Shown: positions 33,632-39,868 of the stretch, one piece after another | Numbering within the stretch: position 1 is the first letter of the stretch | Layout of the letters: each line of letters opens with the position of its first letter | Assembly (NCBI GenBank): GCA_036266075.1 | Contig: DATANV010000029.1 | Coordinates: forward strand, 1-39,868 | Length of the DNA: 39,868 nt | From: VRUE01 sp036266075 | GTDB lineage: Bacteria > Actinomycetota > Thermoleophilia > Solirubrobacterales > 70-9 | Reading direction: 5' to 3' | Made by a program: the position numbers and the translations under genes | The notes under the pieces: generated by a model | Seen by the model: the letters and a program-made list of their open reading frames with translations, nothing else | Databases searched by the model: none | What the model was told of the DNA's origin: nothing

Positions 33632-33655
33632 CCCTGGGGCAAGCCCTGGGGCAAG
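33632..33655 (+). repeat. tandem 12-mers next to att core
   Basis: CCCTGGGGCAAG occurs twice in direct succession. The equivalent place after the second core has ATGGGGCAAC and CCTGCGGCAAC (37305-37325). Repeats at a fixed distance from an att core resemble integrase arm-binding sites. Confidence 0.6.
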
Positions 33656-33882
33656 GTGAGATTCAAAGTGAGGTTGATTCCGGGCCTTGCGCAGGGCCTC
33701 CGGTCCACCTAAGTTCGCTCGCGAGAAACGCCAAATAAGCGGCCCCGGCGGCGCTACTAACGCCCCAAAACGGAGCGCCGGTGTATAGCTACGAGCTGCT
33801 CGAGTCGCCGAGTGGCCCGACTCCGCTTATTGCCCGGCTTGGGCGGTTCATCCATCAACGCCTATCCCACCGGAAGGTGGCC

Positions 33883-33946
33883 GGATGAGCGGACTAGGCG
33901 TCGAAGGCCTCCACCTCGACCTCGCGCCGTCCTAGCCCGCTCATCC
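33883..33946. repeat. 64-bp inverted repeat inside first element
   Basis: GGATGAGCGGACTAGG (33883-33898) and CCTAGCCCGCTCATCC (33931-33946) pair over 16 positions with one mismatch. The spacer contains GTCGA and TCGAC, which could extend the hairpin. No gene is associated. Confidence 0.6.
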
Positions 33947-34248
33947 CCGGCATTCTTCCCCTGGGAGGTGTGGGGAAGCTCGTTGCCAACTCTCGCTATC
34001 TCTCGTTTCAGCGAGGAGTGGGGGGTCGATGACTCCCAGCCGCTCACGGAAACAGGCGCCCGATCGAAAGCGCACGCCGCATTGGGACGCGCAGCCAAAG
34101 AGCTGCGGCGTGAGGATCGTTCGTTCGAACTCGGTCGTCATCGCCGAGCAAAGACTAGGTCGTGGAGACCCCAGAATTACTTCAGATTTGCCTAGAAGTA
34201 GAGATATTGCTTTTGACCCAGCGATGTGGTACGCGCCGCGTAATTGGA

Positions 34249-34284
34249 CCGGACCTCGGCCTCAACCGAGAGTCCAAGGTCCGG
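34249..34284 (+). repeat. bulged hairpin upstream of Rhs remnant
   Basis: CCGGACCT (34249-34256) pairs with AGGTCCGG (34277-34284), with CTCGG and CCGAG nested inside. No T-run follows. Confidence 0.4.
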
Positions 34285-34410
34285 CCTTGCGCGGTGGCTG
34301 GGTTCAGCCAAACTTTGAAATAGAAACGACCGGCAGGGTCGCCTCAATAGCTGCGAGCCTCATCTCTTCACCTCCTCCGTTATTGCTAAGGAAAATTTGA
34401 GTAAATGTAG

Positions 34411-35178
34411 CGGAGGAAGTATTTAGAGACAGGCTCGGGTGCGTCTGGGAATTGCCTTAGACTGCGCGTCGCTCAGCAAAACGAAGTCGGCGAAGTCACC
34501 TCACGACAGAGCTATGACCCTTGGGGCGCACAGCTCTCCGGCCCGACCGTCGAAATGGGCTACCTCGGCGCCCAAGAGCGGCGCCTCGACCCGACGAGCG
34601 GACTGATCCAAATGGGCGCTCGCTCCTATGACCCGACTATTGGCAGTTTCATGTCTGAGGACCCGGTTTTGGGGCAGATCGGCCTCGGAGCTAGTTCTAA
34701 CCGTTATTCGTATGTCTGGGACAACCCTCTAGGGCTCTATGACCTCGATGGTCGCTTCCCAAGTCCGGGCGATATTGCCGGGGCAGTGGGGGACGCCGCG
34801 AACGACACCTGGAATGTCGGCAAGGAACTCGTGACTCACCCCGGCGAATCTGCAACTAACGCCGTTGAATACTGGGCGGGCAGCGACAGCCCGGGATCAT
34901 ATGTTTTCGGACCACTGTCGGTTCTTGGTGACATGCTTATCAATCCAAGTCGAGCCGCCTACTACCTTGAAAAGGCGCACCCGGCGCAGATGGCGGCGAC
35001 TGGAATCCTCGCAGCGGGTACGGTCGGCTCCGCTGCGCTTACTGCTGAGGCTACGGCTGACTGCCTTGCTGCCACCGCGGGGTTTGATGCACTCCATGTC
35101 TGTGGCCAGGTGTGGGCAATTGGTGCAGGCATAACTGCGGCCAGTGGTGCGCTGACCATCAAGGTCGCCAAACGATAG
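34411..35178 (+). pseudogene. orphan Rhs C-terminal tip, 5'-truncated
   Basis: The frame is open from the stop at 34408-34410, but there is no start codon before the ATG at 34555, which lies in the middle of Rhs core sequence. The Rhs pattern is visible from about 34465: VAQQNEVGEVTSRQSYDPWGAQL, then TSGLIQMGARSYDPTIGSFMSEDP, then the core boundary NRYSYVWDNPLGLYDLDG. After the boundary come about 135 variable residues, the place of the toxin domain in Rhs proteins. These have two hydrophobic stretches near the C-terminus (AATGILAAGTVGSAAL; VWAIGAGITAASGALTI) and no recognised catalytic motif. A complete Rhs protein would need more than 1000 further residues upstream, so this is a displaced tip, as known for orphan rhs-CT modules. 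Confidence 0.8.
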
Positions 35179-35207
35179 AGCAACGCAAAGAAGAAAGGAG
35201 CGAACTG

Positions 35208-35429
35208 ATTTCTGACGACCAAGACAAGCGAGAAGCGCAACTTCCAGTTCCCCGGTGGTTGCTCGGGGTTCCACTCGTTCTGGTGGTACTTGGGGTGGTT
35301 ATGTTTGCTGGCGGCCAGTCCGGAGCAATTTCGATCGGCCTTTTCATCCTGGGGGTCTGTGTATTCGCATATTTGTACCTGTATATGATCGGAGTCTGGC
35401 GCCAACGTCGAACAAGACATAGGCCTTAG
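35208..35429 (+). CDS. two-helix membrane protein, candidate immunity partner of the Rhs tip
   Basis: A 73-residue frame: a charged start (SDDQDKREAQLPVPRW), two hydrophobic helices (LLGVPLVLVVLGVVMFAG and AISIGLFILGVCVFAYLYLY) and a basic tail. The frame has no ATG, GTG or TTG at a sensible place. AAAGGAG (35194-35200) sits seven bases before ATT at 35208, so an ATT start is suggested; CTG at 35205 is an alternative, and a start at 35112 inside the Rhs tip is also open in this frame. Small genes directly after Rhs tips are often immunity proteins; this role is inferred from position only. Confidence 0.45.
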   Translation: MSDDQDKREAQLPVPRWLLGVPLVLVVLGVVMFAGGQSGAISIGLFILGVCVFAYLYLYMIGVWRQRRTRHRP

Positions 35430-35604
35430 ATGGCTGCAAATGGGATGTTTCAGGCGGGTGGATTACAGCACCAGTTGCAATCCCCCGACCTATCTGCAAC
35501 AGCGCGCCGGGCGGTGCTTGTCAAGGGCGCTTGCGCCCGATGAGCCAGGCCAGGTTTGACGGAGACGGTGATCTACCCCCGCTCTGACGGAGTCCTGTTT
35601 CTGA

Positions 35605-36024
35605 TATGGAGCAAAACGTCAAGGGGGTGGATCGCGACCGGGTGATCTGCCCCGCGGTTCCGAGCGGGGGATGGGCTCTGGCAGCGACGGTGGATCAGGC
35701 TGTTACATGGTCGCTCGCGGGAGCGACAACGCCGTCTGGCACTGGACGTGGAACGGATTTGGCTGGAGCCTTGAGAGCCTTGGCGGCTCGGTCACTTCGG
35801 ACCCAGATGTCTCGTCATTGGGGCCTGGCTATCTTGATCTGTTCGTAAGGGCCGGTGAAAACCAACTTCGGCACCGATCGTTCAGCGGTTCCTGGGGCGG
35901 TTGGGAAAACTTTGGAGGGGTTGTCACGTCCGGACCCGGCGCTGTGTCTTGGTCGAACATGCGAACGGACGTAGTTCGTCTGACCAACAACGGAAACGTC
36001 ATCCACACGTTCTGGAGTCCGTAG
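35605..36024 (+). pseudogene. PLL/DUF346-type lectin repeat fragment
   Basis: From about 35699 the frame reads CYMVARGSDNAVWHWTWNG, GWSLESLGGSVTSDPDVSS, GPGYLDLFVRAGENQLRHRS, WENFGGVVTSGPGAVSW. These are the repeating blades of PLL-like beta-propeller lectins. Only about two blades are present, whereas functional propellers have several more, and there is no signal peptide or clear start (ATG at 35671 lies in low-complexity Gly/Ser sequence). It is best read as the decayed end of a surface protein, perhaps from the same cluster as the Rhs tip. Confidence 0.6.
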
Positions 36025-36198
36025 CGATCCGACTGGGCGGTCTTCTGTCCGCTACGCGGCGCGAGGATGGGGTGTCATCGTCAACTGCAACAGCCACGGT
36101 TACAAGCTCAGGACGCGGCTGGAGGTCAGCAATGAGCCGAGGCAGCCGCTTGACTTGCGCCGCGGCTGGAGGGGCTGATCCAGTGCATTCCTTGTGCG

Positions 36199-36984
36199 CT
36201 AGGCCGAGATTTCCGCAGACTCGCCGCGGTGGCGGGCATAGACTTCCCGCGTCCACTCGCCGACGCCGCGCTCTTCGAGCAGGTCGCGGACATCGGCCAG
36301 CCGAGGGTGCCCACGTTGAGGCTGGGGATATGGAAACTGCTCGGGTGCAACCAGGGGTGCTACGAGCGCCGCCAAGGTGAGGTCGGCGACCGTGAATCGA
36401 TCGCCGACCAGATAGCCGCTCGGCTCCAGCTCGACCTGGAAACGCTCGCATGCCGCGCGGCACTTGTCTTCCGCCAGCGCGACGCTCCGTTCGTCAATCC
36501 CGAAGTCGGCCACCACGCGACGACGGATCAGCGGATACATGGCGCGGGCCCCAACCCGGCGCATGCCTTGCAGGTCGGGGGTGAAGGCGCCGAGCATCAG
36601 GTCGGGGTCGGGGAGCATGCAGTGGAGCGCGAGTAGGCGCGAGTAGGACCCGAGCTCCTCGTCGAAGAACTCCTCGAGCTCCAGCGCCTGCCGGCGCTCC
36701 GCGGGATCGGCGGGATACAGGGGCGGCTCGGGCTGGCGATGCTCCAGGGCTTCGATGATGCGCGTCGAGTCTCCGATCGCCTCGCCATCGAGCACGAGCA
36801 CGGGGAAGGTGCTGTCGCCGGTGAGCTGGCGCGCCAGTTTTGCGTGTTGTCCGGGAACGGCCGCCCGGCGGATGTGTGGGATGCCCTTGTAGTCGAGCGC
36901 CCAGCGCGCCTTCTCGTTGTAGTTCGAGACCTTCAGATGCCAGAGGATGGGCGTGTCACTGCTCTCGGCGCTGTCCTCTTGCAT
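36199..36984 (-). CDS. glutathione S-transferase-like protein
   Basis: A 261-residue protein. The N-terminal thioredoxin-like domain has ILWHLKVSNYNEKARWALDYKG, with the Ser-Asn-Tyr/NEKARW element of bacterial GSTs, and FPVLVLDGEAIGDSTRI, where the Ser would bind the gamma-glutamyl group. The helical C-terminal domain has GYLVGDRFTVADLTLAALVAPL, the usual N-capping box. It would conjugate or reduce electrophiles with glutathione or another thiol. The ATG at 36984 has GGAGG seven bases upstream and is preferred to the ATG at 36990. It is intact and is the only clearly functional cargo gene of the first element. Confidence 0.85.
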   Translation of the reverse strand: MQEDSAESSDTPILWHLKVSNYNEKARWALDYKGIPHIRRAAVPGQHAKLARQLTGDSTFPVLVLDGEAIGDSTRIIEALEHRQPEPPLYPADPAERRQALELEEFFDEELGSYSRLLALHCMLPDPDLMLGAFTPDLQGMRRVGARAMYPLIRRRVVADFGIDERSVALAEDKCRAACERFQVELEPSGYLVGDRFTVADLTLAALVAPLVAPEQFPYPQPQRGHPRLADVRDLLEERGVGEWTREVYARHRGESAEISA

Positions 36985-37076
36985 CACCATGCCTCCGCGT
37001 TGGGTGCCCTGTCATCCTAGTGCTCGCTGGAGTCTTAGTTGGGGGCCGCCACCCCTGGCGCCCCAACCGTCGAGCT

Positions 37077-37096
37077 GGGGCAAGAAATCGGGCAAG
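37077..37096 (+). repeat. GGGGCAAG repeats left of second att core
   Basis: GGGGCAAG (37077-37084) and GGGCAAG (37090-37096), in the same orientation as the tandem 12-mers at 33632-33655. A set on each side of the core at about 37190 fits integrase arm sites. Confidence 0.45.
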
Positions 37097-37187
37097 AAGC
37101 CCCACAGATTCCGGCCGATCCAGCGGGACTCGATTCGCCAGAAACCGCTTGAAATCAGGCTCCACGTAGCCCAGCCGATCTACCGGC

Positions 37188-37236
37188 TCGGTCTACGAAA
37201 CCGAAGGTCACAGGTTCGAATCCTGTCAGGCGCGTT
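37188..37236 (+). repeat. att core, copy 2
   Basis: Identical over 49 bp to 33517-33565. Just before it, GTAGCCCAG (37166-37174) resembles the tRNA D-arm start GTAGCTCAG at nearly the right spacing, so this may be the remains of a whole tRNA-Arg copy with a decayed 5' half. The acceptor stem is not restored, so it is not a working tRNA. Confidence 0.93.
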
Positions 37237-37550
37237 CGCTGAATCCCGCTTGGGGAGCGGGTTTGCGGGGTTTTCGGCGTTGGGTGGAGCGGCCGAAAAT
37301 CGCCATGGGGCAACGCCTGCGGCAACATGAGACCTGAGTGAGGTTTTGTCCCAGACCTTGAGGCGGGCATCCCGTCCACCTACGTTCGCCGCCGACGAGA
37401 CCAAATAGCGGCCCCGGCGACGCTACGAACGCCCCGGGGCCCGGCACCGAAGAACGAGCTTCGATGCGATGGAGACGGTACCGCCCCCTGGGCGGGAGCC
37501 GGACGGCATCCCTGGGCTTCCCTTCGGCGTCCTGGACGAAAGGAAACCCC

Positions 37551-37955
37551 GTGCCCAGCAAAACCACCGCGACGATCGACCGGGAGCGCCGAAACGCGCT
37601 CTACGAGCTCGTCCTCGACCACCTCAGCGGAATAGGCGACTTCTGGATCGCCGTCGAGGAGAAGGACTTCGCCAAGGCCGAGCGGCTTGGAATCGAGTTC
37701 GGCGAAGACTTCCGCCTTCTGGAGGACATCGGCTGGGCACCGGAGCATGGGGGCGCGACCGTCGCCCTGACGATGCCGCCGCACGACCTGATCGAACTGC
37801 TGCGGCGCCTGCACGGCGAAGCTGGATGCGTGCTGGAAGGCTCGGCCTGCGCGCGTTTGCTGGAGAAGGAAGAAGAGAGCGCAAAGCGGCGCTACGAGCG
37901 CGCCAAGACCACCTGCGAGCAACTGATCGAGCAGCTCGACCCACGCGGAGGCTGA
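37551..37955 (+). CDS. hypothetical element protein
   Basis: A 134-residue protein from a GTG at 37551 with AAAGGAAA upstream. The frame is open to 37464, but the Shine-Dalgarno and the change to ordinary protein sequence favour the GTG. It starts VPSKTTATIDRERRNALYEL (initiator read as Met) and is acidic and helical, with a Lys/Glu-rich coiled-coil-like C-terminus (LLEKEEESAKRRYERAKTTC). No family is recognised. Its place between the att core and the integrase suggests a role in the element, for example excision control or replication, but this is a guess. Confidence 0.6.
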   Translation: MPSKTTATIDRERRNALYELVLDHLSGIGDFWIAVEEKDFAKAERLGIEFGEDFRLLEDIGWAPEHGGATVALTMPPHDLIELLRRLHGEAGCVLEGSACARLLEKEEESAKRRYERAKTTCEQLIEQLDPRGG

Positions 37956-37965
37956 CGCGCGACCG

Positions 37966-38056
37966 GCGGCTTCCCGAGGGTCGAGGCGCAGGCCACAGGG
38001 AGGGAACGGAGCCCGACGGTTGGGCTGCGTCCCTGCCTCGGCCCTCGGAAAGCCGC
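37966..38056 (+). ncRNA. 91-nt hairpin, candidate structured RNA or origin hairpin
   Basis: GCGGCTTCCCGAGGGTCGAG with GC (37966-37987) pairs with 38035-38056 over 22 positions with two departures, one of which is a G-U pair in RNA. Inside, CAGGGA (37996-38001) pairs with TCCCTG (38030-38035), and AGCCC (38010-38014) with GGGCT (38022-38026). No T-run follows. It lies 10 bp after the stop of the small gene. Confidence 0.5.
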
Positions 38057-38222
38057 AGCCGCCGATCTGTCTCGTCGGCTTGCCGAGACGTCCGGCCGTC
38101 CGATCAGGCGGCGGGGCGGTCCACCCAGAAGCGAAGACCAGCAGAGCCACGGCGAGGCTGACGGCAGCGGGTTGGACCGCGAGCCCTCCGGCGACTGCGG
38201 CGAATTCGGGAACGCTTGGCAT

Positions 38223-38400
38223 CGACATATAGATGTCAGCGAGGCCGTGCCGCGCCGGAACGCCAGGCTGCACGCGGTCCAGAGCGGTTATCGCTTCGGG
38301 GCCGTGTGAACCCCGATGGGAACCCCCAGGGGGGCCCCGATGGGAACCCGACGCGAACCCCGATGGGAGCCCTGCTGCGACAGATAGATGTCAGCGCGGC
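38223..38400 (+). repeat. iteron-like array upstream of integrase
   Basis: Three 15-bp direct repeats, CCCCGATGGGAACCC at 38311-38325 and 38335-38349 and CCCCGATGGGAGCCC at 38358-38372, start 24 and 23 bp apart (about two helical turns). They are flanked by two 23-bp near-identical repeats (38223-38245 and 38378-38400), each containing GACA(T/G)-ATAG-ATGTC. Confidence 0.75.
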
Positions 38401-38620
38401 GGCATCGTCCCAATCGCAGGCGCAAGCGGCTTTGCGCCGCAATCTGCATCAGGCGACGCGAGCCGTAGTGCGAGCCGCAGTGCGAAGTAGACAATGAGCT
38501 GCGACCGAGGCCGTGAAAGCCGTCTGTGGTCCCGATTCTCCTGTTAACGTTTTGTCCGACAACGCAAATGGGGCGGCGCCGGTGGAACGGCCCGCCCCCG
38601 GCTCACGAGGTTTGAGGCTC

Positions 38621-39793
38621 ATGAGCGCTTCCCAGGATACGTCGGCCCCAGAGGCCGGTCCAGGCTGCGGCGACAAGCGGCGGCTCAGAAAGACCAAAAC
38701 GCCCGGCGTCTTCAAGCGCGTTGACGGCGACGGGCAGACGATCGGCTACGTGTGCGTCTTCCGCAGCGCCGGGCGGCAGCGAAAGCGCCACGCCCGCACC
38801 TACGCGGAAGCGCGACGGATCAAGCGCGAGAGCGAAACCGACCGCGACCGCGGCGAGTTGCAGGAGCGCACGACGATCGACTTCCTGCGATACGTCGATG
38901 AATGGGTCGAGCGCTACCGCGGCCAGGGAAGGCGCGGCTTCCGCGAGGGCACCCGTGACGAATACCGCCGCCTGATTCGCGCCTACGCGCACCGCCACTT
39001 CCAACGCAAGCTGAAGCTGGTCGACGTGAGCACCTACGCACTAGCCCGCTACATGGACTGGCTCGCAGACGAGGAGGAGCAAGGCAAGCGCCTCAGCGAT
39101 CGCACCATCGCCAATGCAGTGATCCCACTGCGCGCCGCTCTGGCAACCGCCAAGCGCGAGGGCTTGATCCGCCACAACCCGGCTCAGGGGCTCGCGATGC
39201 CTCATCGCGAGCAGCTGCCCGAGGAAGAGGTCAAGGTCTTCAGCCGCGACCAACTCGTCGCCGTCCTCGCGATGGCACCAGAACGCCACGCGCCGCTCCT
39301 CGAGCTCCTGGCCGCCACCGGCCTGCGGATCAGCGAGGCGATCGCCCTCCAGCGCCTCCACCTTCAACTCGACCTGGCCGAGCCCGAGGTCTGCGTCCGC
39401 CGCGCAATCGTCCGCGACCGGATCGTGCCGCCCAAGAGCAAGTACGGCAACCGCGAGGTCCGCCTACCGCCGCCGCTCGCGGCGAAGCTCCGCGCCCACC
39501 TCGCCGCCCTGCCCGATCAGGACTCGACCGCCCTCGCCTTCCCCAGCGAATCAAGCGGCCCGCTCTACCCCGGCAACCTCCGCCGCCGAGTCCTCAAGCC
39601 CCTCGCAGAAGAGGTCGACGCCCCGTGGGCCGGCTTCCACACGTTCCGCCACACCTTCGCCTCGCTCCACCTCAGCCAAGGCACCAACCTCCTCCAGCTA
39701 AGCCGTGCGCTCGGCCACCATTCACCCGCCTTCACGCTGACCCGCTACACGCATCTGCTGCCGGGAGACGAGGCGCCGCCGCTTGACATCTAG
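38621..39793 (+). CDS. tyrosine-type site-specific integrase
   Basis: A 390-residue recombinase that inserts and excises the element at tRNA-Arg. The ATG at 38621 (MSASQDTSAPEAG) has GAGG upstream; an ATG at 38513 is in frame but its extension looks non-coding. Order of parts: a small basic N-terminal arm-binding region (about 20-75), a SAM-like core-binding domain (about 80-185), and a catalytic domain. The catalytic set is complete: Arg236 (ATGLRISEA), Lys274 (KSKYGNREVRL), His340-x-x-Arg343 (FHTFRHTFAS), His366 (LGHHS) and the nucleophile Tyr376 (LTRYTHL). Length and motifs indicate an active enzyme. It is about 1.3 kb from the att core. Confidence 0.95.
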   Translation: MSASQDTSAPEAGPGCGDKRRLRKTKTPGVFKRVDGDGQTIGYVCVFRSAGRQRKRHARTYAEARRIKRESETDRDRGELQERTTIDFLRYVDEWVERYRGQGRRGFREGTRDEYRRLIRAYAHRHFQRKLKLVDVSTYALARYMDWLADEEEQGKRLSDRTIANAVIPLRAALATAKREGLIRHNPAQGLAMPHREQLPEEEVKVFSRDQLVAVLAMAPERHAPLLELLAATGLRISEAIALQRLHLQLDLAEPEVCVRRAIVRDRIVPPKSKYGNREVRLPPPLAAKLRAHLAALPDQDSTALAFPSESSGPLYPGNLRRRVLKPLAEEVDAPWAGFHTFRHTFASLHLSQGTNLLQLSRALGHHSPAFTLTRYTHLLPGDEAPPLDI

Positions 39794-39868
39794 CGAAGGA
39801 AGGCACCGATGGGCTGCGTGTGCGCTCTGTCGTGCCGTTCAGCGTCGCGTTTTTATGTCCGGCGGGGT

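Larger units (their letters stand above)
33567..34410. other. gene-poor left part of first element
   Basis: No credible gene. Frames such as 33812-34195 and 34029-34400 (+) lack any recognisable domain, start signal or codon pattern. The stretch holds the diverged element end, tandem 12-mers, a 64-bp hairpin and a second hairpin, and becomes A/T-richer after about 34180. Confidence 0.5.
33566..37236. mobile_element. integrase-less integrative element or remnant in tRNA-Arg
   Basis: About 3.7 kb bounded by the two 49-bp att cores. It is richer in A/T than its surroundings around 34180-35430. It holds a 5'-truncated Rhs tip, a small membrane protein, a lectin-repeat fragment and a glutathione S-transferase, but no integrase, so it has decayed or depends on the neighbour's integrase. 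Immediately inside the left core, about 200 bp resembles the sequence after the second core, collinearly: AGCGGGTTTGCGGGGTTT occurs 20 bp past both cores, and GTCCACCTA(A/C)GTTCGC 138 bp past both. This marks it as a relative of the second element. Confidence 0.75.
37956..38620. other. 665-bp non-coding region with origin-like structure
   Basis: No credible gene. It holds a 91-nt hairpin (37966-38056), a smaller one (GTCTCG 38069-38074 with CGAGAC 38084-38089), two 23-bp repeats with internal dyads, three iterons, and TTGTC-C-GACAA (38552-38562), a short palindrome about 60 bp before the integrase start that could be an operator. Confidence 0.6.
37237..39868. mobile_element. second integrative element, runs past the window
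   Basis: Starts after the second att core with an end sequence related to that of the first element. It contains a small gene, an origin-like structured region (37966-38400) and an intact tyrosine integrase. No third att core is seen before the window ends, so the right boundary is outside. Confidence 0.7.

Noticed and set aside
33812..34400. Overlapping 123-127-codon frames in the first element
   Set aside because: Arg/Pro/Ser-rich with no motif, no ribosome-binding site, and they span two inverted repeats.
37180..37404. Small minus-strand frame containing RIRTCDLRFRRPS
   Set aside because: This peptide is the well-known mistranslation of a tRNA 3' half; the DNA is the att core.
37380..38273. 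297-codon minus-strand frame with a hydrophobic N-terminal helix
   Set aside because: It overlaps the 37551-37955 gene antisense and crosses the 91-nt hairpin; no start signal or domain.
38311..38372. CRISPR array
   Set aside because: Repeats are 15 bp with 8-9 bp gaps, far too short for repeat-spacer units, and no cas gene is present.
38233..38490. 85-codon plus-strand frame with PRWEP repeats
   Set aside because: The repeats in the peptide come from the DNA iterons; no ribosome-binding site and no conserved protein pattern.

Overview
The window is chromosomal DNA of a high-GC Gram-positive-type bacterium. The best guess is an actinobacterium of the Thermoleophilia/Solirubrobacterales kind. 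This rests on uniformly high GC, frequent GTG starts, several genes with a -10-like box a few bases before the start and no Shine-Dalgarno, a CIRCE-controlled groESL pair, an actinobacterial-style Lhr helicase, and long secreted Ig-like and RTX proteins. No rRNA or other phylogenetic marker is present, so this placement is an inference.

Layout. 1-8.7 kb: the 3' part of an Lhr-type helicase gene (cut by the window edge), a Crp/Fnr regulator, a protein-repair methyltransferase, a secreted calcium-binding RTX protein, an ASCH protein and an SRPBCC protein. 8.7-10.9 kb: groES-groEL behind a CIRCE operator and ending in two tandem hairpin terminators. 10.9-11.8 kb: a two-gene HTH/nucleotidyltransferase module with a perfect inverted repeat across its own start codon. 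11.8-19.7 kb: a secreted glycosidase-like protein, an atypical SDR, a 7Fe-type ferredoxin, a methyltransferase, a winged-helix regulator, an Mrp-type Fe-S carrier ATPase and a large secreted protein. 19.7-24 kb: a cyclophilin, a K+ channel, a ClC channel, a drug efflux MFS and tRNA-Ser(UGA). 24-32.2 kb: a second MFS, an aldonolactone-oxidase-like FAD enzyme back to back with a PLP amino-acid aldolase/deaminase, tRNA-Ser(GCU), a P450, pyruvate kinase, and a coupled thioesterase/enoyl-CoA hydratase pair.

32.2 kb to the end is accessory. An EVE-like/PD-(D/E)XK nuclease fusion, a candidate modification-dependent restriction enzyme, lies just upstream of an intact tRNA-Arg(ACG). The 3' half of that tRNA (49 bp) is repeated exactly at 37188-37236. 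Both copies are followed by about 200 bp of collinear but diverged sequence, so two related integrative elements appear to sit in tandem at one tRNA. The first (about 3.7 kb) has no integrase and carries decayed or cargo genes: an orphan Rhs C-terminal tip with a possible immunity gene, a PLL-type lectin fragment and a glutathione S-transferase. The second has an intact tyrosine integrase, a small gene, a 91-nt hairpin and an iteron-like repeat array, and runs beyond the window.

The most interesting targets are the EVE-nuclease fusion, the tandem tRNA-Arg elements with their origin-like region, the HTH/nucleotidyltransferase module, and three strictly symmetric intergenic palindromes (5122-5244, 19624-19671, 30813-30921).
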